Position numbers and translations under genes: made by a program. The notes under the pieces were generated by a model. It saw only the letters and a program-made list of their open reading frames with translations. It was not told the DNA's origin and searched no databases. From NCBI GenBank assembly GCA_041484525.1, contig JBGPHT010000001.1, forward strand, positions 81,340 through 145,339: a stretch of 64,000 nucleotides of DNA, given 5' to 3'. Of this stretch, positions 31,283 through 39,704 are shown piece after piece (positions within the stretch are counted from its first letter, which is position 1; every line of letters begins with the position of its first letter). Origin of the DNA: JBGPHT01 sp041484525 (GTDB lineage: Bacteria; Acidobacteriota; Terriglobia; Bryobacterales; Bryobacteraceae).

Positions 31283-32374
31283 GTGTTCCTACTGTTCCTG
31301 CTGCTTCTGGCAGCGTCCGGCTTGCGCGCGCAGACCGGCGAAAACGTACTGCTGGTGGTGAATCGCAAGGACGACGTGTCGCGCCAGATCGGCGAATATT
31401 ACCGCCCGCGGCGCTCGGTTCCCGTCCAGAACGTCTGCTATCTCGACACCATATCGGAAGAGGAAATCCCGTGGGAGATCTACGAGCAGCAGATCGAAAA
31501 GCCCATCGGCGATTGTCTGCAGAAAGGCGGCTTGAGCGAGAAAGTGCTGTACATCGTCACTACGATGGGGGTGCCGCTGAAGGTGCAGGGCAATGGCTCG
31601 GGACTCACGGGGGCGGAGCACGCGTCGGTGGATTCCGAACTGACGCTGCTCTACGCCAAGCTCAAGGGCGCACGATATCAGCGCGCCGGGGTGGCGGCGA
31701 ATCCGTTCTACATGAAGCGCGATGCGCCGTTCCGCCACCCGCTGTTTCCCATCTACCTGGTGACGCGCCTAGCGGCTTACGACCTGGCGGACGTGAAGGC
31801 GATGATCGACCATTCACTTGCCGCCCGCAATCGCGGCAAGTTCGTGCTCGACCTTACCAACGGCAGCGATGCGACGGGCAACAACTGGCTGCGTACCGCC
31901 GCCATTCTGCTTCCCGAAAATCGTGTGGTGTTGGAAGAGAGCCCCAAGGTGCTTTACGACCAGCACGAAATAATCGGATATGCCTCGTGGGGATCGAACG
32001 ACGACAGCCGCAAGCGCCGCTGGCTGCATTTCGACTGGCTTCCGGGCGCGATTGCGACGGAGTATGTCTCGACCAACGCGCGCACGCTCAAGCGCCCGCC
32101 GGACGCTTGGACGATGACTACGTGGGAAGATCGGGAGCACTGGTTCGCGGGCTCGCCGCAAAACCTGAGTGCGGATGTACTCCATGAAGGCGCGAGCGGA
32201 GTTTCCGGGAACGTGTATGAGCCTTACCTGACGGCGTGCGTGCGTCCTGACTACCTGATTCCCGCCTACTATCAAGGCCGCAATCTGGCGGAGAGCTACT
32301 ACATTGCGATGCCGTATCTAAGCTGGCAAGGCGTGGTCTTCGGAGACCCGCTGTGCTCGATCGGGAGACCGTAA
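31283..32374 (+). CDS. TIGR03790-family secreted protein
   Basis: About 363 residues from the GTG at 31283, which opens a signal peptide (VFLLFLLLLAASGLRAQ). The protein matches the TIGR03790 pattern: ENVLLVVNRKDDVSRQIGEY, YRPRRSVPVQNVCYL, VLYIVTTMGVPLKV near the start, and IGYASWGSNDD and YLTACVRPDYLIPAYYQGRN later. The family is of unknown function, secreted, and found in acidobacteria, planctomycetes and others. Upstream open codons from 31184 would make a longer but leaderless product. Confidence 0.8.
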   Translation: MFLLFLLLLAASGLRAQTGENVLLVVNRKDDVSRQIGEYYRPRRSVPVQNVCYLDTISEEEIPWEIYEQQIEKPIGDCLQKGGLSEKVLYIVTTMGVPLKVQGNGSGLTGAEHASVDSELTLLYAKLKGARYQRAGVAANPFYMKRDAPFRHPLFPIYLVTRLAAYDLADVKAMIDHSLAARNRGKFVLDLTNGSDATGNNWLRTAAILLPENRVVLEESPKVLYDQHEIIGYASWGSNDDSRKRRWLHFDWLPGAIATEYVSTNARTLKRPPDAWTMTTWEDREHWFAGSPQNLSADVLHEGASGVSGNVYEPYLTACVRPDYLIPAYYQGRNLAESYYIAMPYLSWQGVVFGDPLCSIGRP

Positions 32375-32390
32375 TCAATACCGCTAATAC

Positions 32391-32482
32391 TTATTCACCG
32401 CCGAGACGCCGAGACCGCCGAGAAGCAAACTAGATTTGTTTTCGTGTGCTCTCGGCGATCTCGGCGTCTCGGCGGTGAATAA
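32391..32482. repeat. Long extragenic inverted repeat (33-bp arms)
   Basis: Arms at 32391-32423 and 32450-32482 pair at 32 of 33 positions; they start TTATTCACCGCCGAGACG and its complement. The loop is 26 bases. It fills the gap between two convergent genes (TIGR03790-like and spy-like) and probably works as a two-way terminator. The arms are themselves built from near repeats of CGAGACGC/CCGAGA, as in dispersed REP- or MITE-like hairpins (inference). Confidence 0.85.
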
Positions 32483-32498
32483 TCTTTTGCTGTCCCTG

Positions 32499-32957
32499 TT
32501 ACTCGCCTGTCCTCGCCGCCTTTCCGAAGCGCTGTTGCATCCGCTCCTGGCGCTTCTGTTGGAGTTGGTCGGCCTGGGCGCGTTGTGCGGGAGTCAGGAT
32601 GGCGTAGAACTTCGCCTTCGCCTCCGTGCGGATGGCGATCAATTGTCCGAGCAGCCTGCCTTCATCGTTGGACAACTGCTGGATCGAGGCGGAGTTTCCG
32701 GCCTTCGCGGCAGCATTCAGGGCCTGGCGGTTCTGTTGTAACTGCGTCCGCAGCGGCTGCGCGCTCTGTCTCGCCTGGTCGAAGATGGTCTTGGCCTGCG
32801 CCTTCTGGGCGTCGGTCAGGTTCAGGCTCTGCATCATTCGCTGATGGGCGAAGGCGCGGCCTGGCCCGCGATGCTGCGGGGCTGTCTGGGTCTGTGCGAA
32901 AAGCATGCCGGCGGCAAGCGCCGCGACGGCGCCGAATATCGTCAGGTTACGTTTCAT
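32499..32957 (-). CDS. spy: Spy/CpxP-family periplasmic chaperone-like protein
   Basis: 152 residues with a signal peptide (MKRNLTIFGAVAALAAGMLFAQ). The mature protein is helical with two LTxxQ-like motifs: LNLTDAQKAQAKTIFDQ and AILTPAQRAQADQLQQ, which define the Spy/CpxP/CnrX group. Spy is an ATP-independent periplasmic chaperone; CpxP inhibits the CpxA sensor. It is divergently placed 178 bp from a CpxR/CpxA-like regulatory pair, the classic arrangement of cpxP-cpxRA. Regulation by that system is supported by GTAAA boxes in between. Confidence 0.8.
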   Translation of the reverse strand: MKRNLTIFGAVAALAAGMLFAQTQTAPQHRGPGRAFAHQRMMQSLNLTDAQKAQAKTIFDQARQSAQPLRTQLQQNRQALNAAAKAGNSASIQQLSNDEGRLLGQLIAIRTEAKAKFYAILTPAQRAQADQLQQKRQERMQQRFGKAARTGE

Positions 32958-32992
32958 GGGTGGTGCTACCTCTCAATACCGACTCTAGAGGC

Positions 32993-33034
32993 CCGCGGTA
33001 AATGCCATATGTCGCCGCGGTAAATCTGTGTAAA
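32993..33034. promoter_or_regulatory. CpxR-type box (GTAAA-N5-GTAAA) and repeat
   Basis: GTAAATCTGTGTAAA at 33020-33034 equals the enterobacterial CpxR consensus GTAAA-N5-GTAAA exactly. A third GTAAA lies at 32998-33002. Both the first and second GTAAA belong to a direct repeat CCGCGGTAAAT (32993-33003 and 33015-33025), 22 bp apart, about two helix turns. The site is 36-77 bp upstream of the spy-like start and about 100-140 bp upstream of the regulator start. Binding itself is inferred. Confidence 0.6.
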
Positions 33035-33135
33035 GCTATACCTCAATTTGATAAACACGGCGGCGCGCCGGCGGTTGCGGCATCTCTTACAAACCCTTAC
33101 GCGCAGGGGGTTTCACGCCATGGTAAATTTTAGCC

Positions 33136-33828
33136 GTGCACCTCCTCCTGATCGACGACGACGCGGAGCTTTGCTCGCTGCTGGGCGAGTTTTTAAAACG
33201 CGAGGGGTTCACGGTCGACTGCGAGCACGAAGGCAATCGCGGCCTGGAGAAGGCCCTGCAACCGGGCAACGACCTGGTCGTATTAGATGTGATGCTGCCC
33301 GGCATCGACGGTTTCGAAATTTTGCGGCGGCTGCGGCAGAAGAGCAAAGTTCCGGTCATCATGCTTACGGCGCGCGGCGAAGACGTGGACCGCATCGTGG
33401 GGCTCGAACTCGGCGCCGACGATTATCTGCCGAAGCCGTTTAACCCCCGAGAGCTGGCGGCGCGCATCCGCGCCATCCTGCGCCGGTATGAAGCGCGGCC
33501 GGCCGAGCCGTCGAACCGTATCGAGATTAACGGTGTCGCGCTCGACCCCGGCACGCGCGAGGTCCTCTCCGATGGCAAGCGCGCGGACCTCACCACTTTC
33601 GAGTTCGACATCCTCGAGATGCTGATGCGCTCGGCGGGGCGAGTGCTCTCGCGCGACGCGCTCATGGAGAATTTCTACAACCGCAAGGCGACGCCGTTCG
33701 ACCGCTCGATCGACATGCACATCAGCCATCTGCGCAAGAAACTCGAGCACGGCGACGCGCTCATCAAGACCATTCGCGGCGTGGGTTACCAGTTCTGCCG
33801 CACGCCGGAGGACGCGGCGGCGGAGTGA
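33136..33828 (+). CDS. cpxR: OmpR-family response regulator, CpxR-like
   Basis: 230 residues from the GTG at 33136. Receiver: acidic DDD at 7-9, phospho-acceptor Asp51 in LVVLDVMLPG, Thr in IMLTAR, Lys in YLPKPF. The C-terminus is a winged-helix DNA-binding domain (LTTFEFDILEMLMRSAGRVL ... MHISHLRKKL ... TIRGVGYQF). LTTFEFDIL and a short domain are typical of CpxR. The kinase gene follows after 10 bp. It likely controls envelope-stress genes, including the divergent spy-like gene. Confidence 0.88.
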   Translation: MHLLLIDDDAELCSLLGEFLKREGFTVDCEHEGNRGLEKALQPGNDLVVLDVMLPGIDGFEILRRLRQKSKVPVIMLTARGEDVDRIVGLELGADDYLPKPFNPRELAARIRAILRRYEARPAEPSNRIEINGVALDPGTREVLSDGKRADLTTFEFDILEMLMRSAGRVLSRDALMENFYNRKATPFDRSIDMHISHLRKKLEHGDALIKTIRGVGYQFCRTPEDAAAE

Positions 33829-33838
33829 GGCGCGGCGT

Positions 33839-35149
33839 ATGAGGACGCTGTTCGCCAAGATCCTGATCTGGTTCTGGTCGGCGCTGGCCATTACGGTGGT
33901 GGGGTCGGCCCTGATTTCCGCGCTCACCGTGAACGAGAACGATTCCGACCGCCGCGCGCCGGTGGCCCGCCTGGTGACGCTGCAGCTCGAAGAGGCGCGC
34001 GCCGCTTATGAGACCGGCGGACGTCCGGGCCTGCAGGCCTTTCTCGATACGCTGCAGCGGGTCTACGATGCGCGCGGAATCCTGACGGATGAGAGCGGCC
34101 GCGATCTGCTGACGAATCAGAACCGCTCGGACCTGGTGCGGCGCGCCCGGCGGCGGCCGCTGTATGGCATCTTCCGCACGGGCGACGCGATGGTGGCGCG
34201 CGCGGCGGACGACGGAAAGTATTGGTTCTTCTTCGTGGTGCCGCACGCGCGCGTCGAGAGCTGGTTCCTGCAGCCCGAGCACATCTTCGTGATGCTCGTG
34301 GGCGTGCTTCTGTGCTACTGGCTGGCATGGCACCTCACTACCCCGGTTCGGAAATTGCAAAGAGCGGTGGAGCGTTTCGGGCGAGGCGATCTCTCCGCGC
34401 GCGTGGGATCGGCGCGGCGCGACGAGCTCGGCCAACTCGCCCGCACCTTCGACCGCATGGCGTCCCGCCTCGAGACCCTGCTGGCTGCCGAGCGCCGGCT
34501 GCTGCTCGATATCTCGCACGAGCTGCGATCGCCGCTGGCGCGCCTGGGCGTGGCCGTAGAGTTGGCCCGTTCGGGCGACGATACGGAAGCCGCGCTGAAC
34601 CGGATTCAGAAGGAATCGGACCGCTTGAATTCGCTGGTCGGCCAACTGCTGCAGGTGACGCGAGCCGAGGGCGACCCCAATTCGCTGCGCCGCGACCGCG
34701 TGCGGCTCGACGAGCTCGTGCAGCAGTTGGTGGAGGAGTCGAACATCGAGGCCGAAGCGCACGGCTGCGAGCTGAAGTACGGCAAGCGCGAGCCGGTGAC
34801 GGTGGAAGGTGACCCCGAGCTATTGCGGCGCGCTGTCGAAAACGTGATTCGCAATGCGATCCGCTACGCGCCGCGTGAAACCGTGGTGGACGTCTCGCTC
34901 GAGCGCAACAACGGCAAGGCGATGGTGGATGTGCGCGACCGCGGCCCCGGTGTTCCGGAAGAGGCCCTGCCGCGCTTATTCGACCCCTTCTACCGCGTCG
35001 AAGGCGACCGCGACCGCGCCAGCGGCGGCATCGGCCTGGGCCTGTCGATCGCGCGCCGGGCTGTCGAGTTGCACAAGGGCAGCATCCGCGCGCGCAATGC
35101 GCAGCCGGGTCTCGAGGTGGAATTGGAGTTGCCTGCGGCCGCCGGGTAG
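33839..35149 (+). CDS. cpxA: Sensor histidine kinase, CpxA-like
   Basis: 436 residues. Two membrane helices (about 7-30 and 148-168) flank a periplasmic sensor region (about 110 residues); then HAMP (TTPVRKLQRAVERFGRGDL), the H box LLLDISHELRSPLARLGVAV with the phospho-acceptor His, the N box NVIRNAIRYAPRE, and the ATP G boxes DRGPGVPEEALPRLFDPFYR and GGIGLGLSIARRAVELHKG. The H-box sequence closely follows that of CpxA. Partner is the regulator 10 bp upstream. Confidence 0.9.
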   Translation: MRTLFAKILIWFWSALAITVVGSALISALTVNENDSDRRAPVARLVTLQLEEARAAYETGGRPGLQAFLDTLQRVYDARGILTDESGRDLLTNQNRSDLVRRARRRPLYGIFRTGDAMVARAADDGKYWFFFVVPHARVESWFLQPEHIFVMLVGVLLCYWLAWHLTTPVRKLQRAVERFGRGDLSARVGSARRDELGQLARTFDRMASRLETLLAAERRLLLDISHELRSPLARLGVAVELARSGDDTEAALNRIQKESDRLNSLVGQLLQVTRAEGDPNSLRRDRVRLDELVQQLVEESNIEAEAHGCELKYGKREPVTVEGDPELLRRAVENVIRNAIRYAPRETVVDVSLERNNGKAMVDVRDRGPGVPEEALPRLFDPFYRVEGDRDRASGGIGLGLSIARRAVELHKGSIRARNAQPGLEVELELPAAAG

Positions 35150-35199
35150 ACGTGCGCCGGTTGCCCCGCGCCTCCCCCCGATTTATAGTTGGGGTGGGG

Positions 35200-35886
35200 A
35201 TGAATATCCCGAATGCACTAACGATCCTCCGGATCTTCTTCGTGCCGCTGCTGGTGGCCGCGCTGGTCCAGGACCAGGGTTACGTGCATATCGGCGGATT
35301 CCAGGTGACCAACGAATGGCTGGCCCTCGGCATCTTCCTGACGGCCGCCGCCACCGACATGCTCGACGGGTATCTGGCGCGCCGCTGGCAGCAGGTCACC
35401 ACCATCGGCACCCTGCTCGATCCCATCGCGGATAAGTTGCTGGTCTCGGCCGCGCTCATCTCCCTGGTGCAGGTGCGGGCGCTGCCGGGTTGGATGGCGA
35501 TCCTGATCATCGGCCGCGAATTCGCCGTCTCCGGGCTGCGCGCGATTGCCGCCGCCGAAGGCTACACCATCCAAGCCAGCGACCTCGGCAAGACAAAAAT
35601 GGTTTCGCAGGTGGTGGCCATTTCCTGCATGCTGCTGAGCGTGCGGCACGCCGAGCTGCGCACGCCCGGGATCGTGCTGATGTGGGGCGTCGTCTTCTTC
35701 GCGCTGCTCTCCGCCATCAGCTACTTCGCGAAGTTCTGGCACAAGGTGGATCTGCGGATTAAGAACCGTCGCCGGCGCGAGCTATTGACGCTGGAACGGA
35801 AGCGCCAGCGCGCCATGATGCGTCATAGGGGATCGGCCGCGGGTTTGGGCGGCGCCACGATCTGGAAACCGCCCGAAGTGAGCTGA
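35200..35886 (+). CDS. pgsA: CDP-diacylglycerol-glycerol-3-phosphate 3-phosphatidyltransferase
   Basis: 228 residues; ATG at 35200 with GGGGTGGGG immediately ahead. It makes phosphatidylglycerol-phosphate from CDP-diacylglycerol at the inner membrane. The family signature D-x2-D-G-x2-A-R-x8-G-x3-D-x3-D is exact: DMLDGYLARRW ... GTLLDPIADK. Several hydrophobic helices follow. The tail, from about LRIKNRRRRELL, is a basic cytoplasmic extension, longer than usual, and its last 64 bases overlap the 3' end of rodZ on the other strand. Confidence 0.93.
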   Translation: MNIPNALTILRIFFVPLLVAALVQDQGYVHIGGFQVTNEWLALGIFLTAAATDMLDGYLARRWQQVTTIGTLLDPIADKLLVSAALISLVQVRALPGWMAILIIGREFAVSGLRAIAAAEGYTIQASDLGKTKMVSQVVAISCMLLSVRHAELRTPGIVLMWGVVFFALLSAISYFAKFWHKVDLRIKNRRRRELLTLERKRQRAMMRHRGSAAGLGGATIWKPPEVS

Positions 35887-36818
35887 ATCTCGCGCACCTG
35901 GCCTTTGGTTCCAACGGCGCCGATCGGTTTCCCGTTCAGCAGAATGGTGACGCCGCCCGCATTGCCGAGCTTCAACACCACCATCTCGTTGGCCTCGATG
36001 GTCCGGACTTCGTTCGCACTCAGGGTGCCGGAAAAGGAAAACTTGCCGTCGCTTCTGGCCGACACCCAAACCGGCTCGTCGGCGCTCACCTGCACCAGTA
36101 CCGAGGCGTTGGGATTGTGCGGCGCCGGAACTACGGCAGATGGTGCGGAAGCATTCTGTATCAGCGGCGGCGCGGCGGCCGGCTGGGACTGCGATGGCGC
36201 GGCAGCCGGCTGAGATTGCGGCGGCAGGGCGGTCGCTTGAGACTGCGGCGGCGCGGGTTCAGCCGCGGGGCGATCCGCAAGATTCTGCTGCGGTGGATTC
36301 TGCGGCGGAGCAGGAGCAACCGGCGCCGGAGCCTGCGTTTCGACGTGCGCCGTTGCCGCATGGCGCGAGTGCGTCCACCACGAGTAGACGCCGGAGCAGA
36401 TCAGCATCATGGCGACTACCATCGCCGCCGCCGGCAGCCACGAAGCCCATTTACCCTGTTGCCGGTCGCCTACGCTTTCCCACTCCTCCATCCGGGGCAC
36501 GTGGATGTTGGCGACCACCGGCATCTTTTCATTCAGGCTGGCCGGCTTTTCGCTCCGGCCATTCTGCGGCGCCGGTTCCGGCGGCGGGTCGACCAGGCGC
36601 CGCACTTCCGCGACAACCTCTTCTTCATCCAGGCCGAGCAGGTGCGCATACTGCCGGACAAAGCTCTTTGTAAACACGCCGCCCGGGAGTTTGTCGAAGC
36701 GTTCGTCCTCGATCGCCTCCAACATGCGGGAAGATATTTTTAGCTCGCGCGAGATTTGGCCCAGGTCGAGATTGCGCTTGATTCGTTCACGGCGCAACGT
36801 CTCGCCAATCGAGGTCAT
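35823..36818 (-). CDS. rodZ: RodZ-like cytoskeletal/cell-shape protein
   Basis: About 331 residues from the ATG at 36818. The N-terminal Xre-type HTH_25 (IGETLRRERIKRNLDLGQIS ... LEAIEDERFDKLPGGVFTKS) ends in SFVRQYAHLLGLD, the RodZ pattern. A single membrane helix (about 130-150, WLPAAAMVVAMMLICSGVYS) leads to a Pro/Gln/Ala-rich linker of repeats (PPQSQPAAAPSQSQ) and a C-terminal DUF4115 domain with VLVQVSADEPVWVSARSDGK. RodZ couples MreB to the peptidoglycan machinery. A TTG 18 bases upstream is a less likely start. Confidence 0.85.
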   Translation of the reverse strand: MTSIGETLRRERIKRNLDLGQISRELKISSRMLEAIEDERFDKLPGGVFTKSFVRQYAHLLGLDEEEVVAEVRRLVDPPPEPAPQNGRSEKPASLNEKMPVVANIHVPRMEEWESVGDRQQGKWASWLPAAAMVVAMMLICSGVYSWWTHSRHAATAHVETQAPAPVAPAPPQNPPQQNLADRPAAEPAPPQSQATALPPQSQPAAAPSQSQPAAAPPLIQNASAPSAVVPAPHNPNASVLVQVSADEPVWVSARSDGKFSFSGTLSANEVRTIEANEMVVLKLGNAGGVTILLNGKPIGAVGTKGQVREIQLTSGGFQIVAPPKPAADPL

Positions 36819-36950
36819 AGCCGGTTGGTCCTTCAAGGTCCCTTAACTTCATAATACTACGGGGCATAGTGGCAACGGTACATGGCGTGCTCGGAGTTGT
36901 GCGAAACCTGCCGGAGAGCGGCCTCCAAAACCACCTGTTAGCATAAACGG

Positions 36951-37949
36951 TTGATCTCCGTGGTGGTTGTCAATTGGAACCGCAAAGAGTTGCTCCGCGC
37001 CTGCCTGCGTTCGCTGGCGGGGCAGACGGGCGTGGATTTCGAGACCATCGTGGTGGACAACGGGTCCACCGACGGTTCGGCCGAGATGGCCGAGCGCGAC
37101 TTCGCCGCCCGCGTCATCCGCAACCGCGAGAATCGGGGCTTCTGCGCCGCCAACAACCAGGGGATCGCAATCGCGCGCGGCGAGTACATTGCCTTGCTGA
37201 ACAACGACGCGGAGGCCGATGCGGGGTGGCTCGCGGCTCTGCTTCGAGCCTGCACGCGCGCGCCTGAAGTGGGGATGGCCGCCAGTAAGATACTGGTCTG
37301 GGAGGATCCGCGCCGCATCGACAAAGTGGGCCATCTCATCTTTCCCGACGGCCAGAATCGCGGCCGCGGCGGTGGCGCGCTCGACCAGGGGCAATACGAC
37401 CGTGAAGAAGAGGTGCTGTGGCCGGATGGCTGCGCGGCGCTGTATCGCAAGGCCATGCTCGACCGCATCGGCGGCTTCGACGAGGACTTTTTCGCCTATG
37501 GCGATGATGCGGAGCTCGGCTTGCGCGCGCGCATCGCCGGCTGGAAATGCATCTACACCCCCGAGGCGGTAGTGCGGCACCATCGCGGATCCACGCTCGG
37601 CAAGGATTCGGTCGGGCGGCTGAAACTGATCGAGCGCAACCGCGTGCTGCTGGCGCTGAAGCTGTTCCCGTGGAGCCTGCTGTGGCTCAATCCGCTATTC
37701 TTCGCGGTGCGCGTGGCGGCGGGAATTCGTGCGGCGCAGCAGGGGGCGGGGGACACGGTCCACTTCCCGGGGCTCGCCGGCAAGTTCGCGATGGCGCGCG
37801 CGCTGGTGGCCGGCGACCTGGCGGCGTTACGGCTCGCCCCGCGCATGTTGCGTAAGCGTGGTGAAGTGCGGCGCATCCGGTGCCTGACTCCCGCGGCTGT
37901 GCGGAGACTGCTGCTCTCGAACCGCCTCGGCTTGGGAGAGGTGGCATGA
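36951..37949 (+). CDS. Family 2 glycosyltransferase (rhamnosyltransferase-like)
   Basis: 332 residues, TTG start at 36951. GT-A fold: ISVVVVNWNRKELLRACLRS, VVDNGSTDGSAE, AANNQGIAIARGEYIALLNN with the DxD-type acidic site as NNDAEAD, and FDEDFFAYGDDAELGLRARI (acceptor side). These signatures are typical of WbbL-like rhamnosyltransferases that add sugars to lipid-linked O-antigen or lipid A core. Two following methyltransferase genes suggest a small surface-glycan cluster; rfbD (25129) could supply dTDP-rhamnose, though it is 11 kb away. Confidence 0.85.
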   Translation: MISVVVVNWNRKELLRACLRSLAGQTGVDFETIVVDNGSTDGSAEMAERDFAARVIRNRENRGFCAANNQGIAIARGEYIALLNNDAEADAGWLAALLRACTRAPEVGMAASKILVWEDPRRIDKVGHLIFPDGQNRGRGGGALDQGQYDREEEVLWPDGCAALYRKAMLDRIGGFDEDFFAYGDDAELGLRARIAGWKCIYTPEAVVRHHRGSTLGKDSVGRLKLIERNRVLLALKLFPWSLLWLNPLFFAVRVAAGIRAAQQGAGDTVHFPGLAGKFAMARALVAGDLAALRLAPRMLRKRGEVRRIRCLTPAAVRRLLLSNRLGLGEVA

Positions 37950-38890
37950 GCGCGTGCCTGGTTTGCGGCTCCGGCCGCTTCGCGCCGTTGTTCACGGCTT
38001 CCGACCGTCTGTACCATACGACGGCCAAGGAGTTCGCCGTCGTGCGCTGCGGCGAATGCGGACTGGTACGGCTCGATCCGCAGCCTTCGCCCGAGGAACT
38101 GCGTCGCTACTATCCCGAGAACTACTGGTTCGCGCCCGATCGAAGCGCGGCCGGCCGCCTGGAAGAGACCTACCGCCGGATGGTGCTTCGCGATCACGTA
38201 CAGTTCGTGGATCGGGCGCTGCGGCATTCGCGCGCGCGCGGCCCACTACTCGACGTGGGTTGCGGCGGCGGGCTGTTTCTGGGGATGATGCGGGAGCGCG
38301 GCTGGCGCGTGCTGGGTCTCGATTTCTCGCCGCAGGCCGCGGCTATGACGTGGCGCCGGCAGCAGGCTCCGGCGGTCTGCGCCATGCTCGAACACTCGCC
38401 CTTGCGCGCCGGGAGCATGGGTGGCCTGACCATGTTCCACGTACTCGAACACCTCTACGATCCGCGCGCGTATCTCACCATCGCGCGCGAATTGATCGAG
38501 CCCGATGGACGTCTGGTGGTGCAAGTTCCGAACGCCGCCTCGTGGCAGTTCCGCTTGCTGGGCCGCTCCTGGAACGGTGTGGACGTGCCGCGGCACCTGT
38601 TCGATTTCCGCGCCCGCGATCTGGAAAAGCTGATCGAGTCCTGCGGTTTCGAAGTGGTGCGGCGCAAATATTTTTCGCTGCGCGACAACCCCGCGGGGCT
38701 GGCCAGCAGCTTGGCGCCGTCGCTCGATCCGATGGCGCGGCGCGTCCGCCGCGTGCCCGAGAGCGGCGGCATCCGGCTCACACGCGACTTACTCTACTTC
38801 GCGCTGGTGACGGCAGCGCTGCCGTTCACGCTGCTTGAAGCCGCATTTCAGGCGGGCTCGACGGTGATGATCGAAGCGAGGCGGCCGTGA
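37946..38890 (+). CDS. SAM-dependent methyltransferase with N-terminal zinc-binding motif
   Basis: 314 residues; its ATG at 37946 overlaps the stop of the glycosyltransferase (ATGA). N-terminus has CLVCGSGRF and CGECGLVRLDPQPS, the four-Cys motif of sugar C-methyltransferase-like proteins. The Rossmann fold follows: PLLDVGCGGGLFLGMMRERG and a Methyltransf_23 feature LTMFHVLEHLYDPRAYLT. A C-terminal hydrophobic stretch (DLLYFALVTAALPFTLLEAA) suggests membrane association. It probably methylates a sugar of the neighbouring glycan pathway. Confidence 0.82.
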   Translation: MSACLVCGSGRFAPLFTASDRLYHTTAKEFAVVRCGECGLVRLDPQPSPEELRRYYPENYWFAPDRSAAGRLEETYRRMVLRDHVQFVDRALRHSRARGPLLDVGCGGGLFLGMMRERGWRVLGLDFSPQAAAMTWRRQQAPAVCAMLEHSPLRAGSMGGLTMFHVLEHLYDPRAYLTIARELIEPDGRLVVQVPNAASWQFRLLGRSWNGVDVPRHLFDFRARDLEKLIESCGFEVVRRKYFSLRDNPAGLASSLAPSLDPMARRVRRVPESGGIRLTRDLLYFALVTAALPFTLLEAAFQAGSTVMIEARRP

Positions 38891-38992
38891 GTGGGGCAGG
38901 CCCCCAGGCCTGCGGCCGGCCCGCCTCGGGCGTCGTCTGCGCTTCCACAGGACGGCCAGGGGGCCGGCCGCAGGCCTGGGGGCCGGCCCCAC
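38891..38992. repeat. Long GC-rich inverted repeat (32-bp arms)
   Basis: Arms at 38891-38922 (GTGGGGCAGGCCCCCAGG...) and 38961-38992 pair at 31 of 32 positions, with a 38-base loop. The hairpin fills the space between two methyltransferase genes that point the same way. There is no U tract, so it is not a typical terminator; it looks like a dispersed palindromic element. Similar GGCCGGC/CAGGCCTG palindromes are frequent in acidobacterial intergenic DNA (recollection, not checked). Confidence 0.8.
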
Positions 38993-39002
38993 AAGTGCAG
39001 CC

Positions 39003-39701
39003 ATGACGTACACCTCACTCGCATTCCGCCTGCCACGTCCTCTGCGCCGCCACATCTTGCACTTCGAGTGCGCGATCGAAGACGCTGTGTCGGCGTTCGC
39101 ACGCGATCTCCCCGCAGGGGCGCGCGTCCTCGATGCGGGCGCGGGCGAAGGCCAGTACGCGCACCACTTCACGCGCCAGCGCTACTGCGGCGTCGATCTC
39201 GCCGTGGGCGATACGGCCTGGAACTACAGCCGCCTCGATGCCATCGCCGATCTCACCGCGCTACCGTTCCGCGGCGAAACGTTCGACGCCGCCATCCACA
39301 TCGTCACCATCGAGCACCTGCCCGAACCCGCCTGCGCGCTGGCTGAAATGGCGCGCACGCTGGCGCCGGGCGCTCGCCTGCTCATCGCCGCGCCGCACGA
39401 ATGGGAGGTCCACCAGGCGCCCCACGACTACTACCGCTACACGCGCCACGGGCTGGCCTACCTGCTCGAGAAGGCCGGCTTCGAAGTGTGCGAGATCCGC
39501 CCCGCCGGGGGCTACTTCCGGCTGCTCGCGCGGCGCCTGCTCAACGGGCTACAATTCTTCACAGGAGGCGTTCGCTGGCTGTTCTTTGTGCCGGCCGCCA
39601 TCCTGCTGGTCCCTCCGGCGCTGATCCTGCCGTTCTTCGACTTTCTCGACCGGGACCGCAACTTCACCCTCGGATACATTTGCGTTGCCGGAAGAAGGTA
39701 G
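39003..39701 (+). CDS. Class I SAM methyltransferase (Methyltransf_11 type)
   Basis: 232 residues. GARVLDAGAGEGQYAHHF is the SAM-binding loop, VDLAVGDTAW the second acidic strand, and FDAAIHIVTIEHLPEPACAL motif III with the HLPEP typical of type 11 enzymes. The C-terminal third has a hydrophobic hairpin (WLFFVPAAILLVPPALILPF). The substrate is unknown; its place after the glycosyltransferase and first methyltransferase suggests a glycan or lipid. It is separated from these by the 102-bp palindrome. Confidence 0.82.
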   Translation: MTYTSLAFRLPRPLRRHILHFECAIEDAVSAFARDLPAGARVLDAGAGEGQYAHHFTRQRYCGVDLAVGDTAWNYSRLDAIADLTALPFRGETFDAAIHIVTIEHLPEPACALAEMARTLAPGARLLIAAPHEWEVHQAPHDYYRYTRHGLAYLLEKAGFEVCEIRPAGGYFRLLARRLLNGLQFFTGGVRWLFFVPAAILLVPPALILPFFDFLDRDRNFTLGYICVAGRR

Positions 39702-39704
39702 TCA

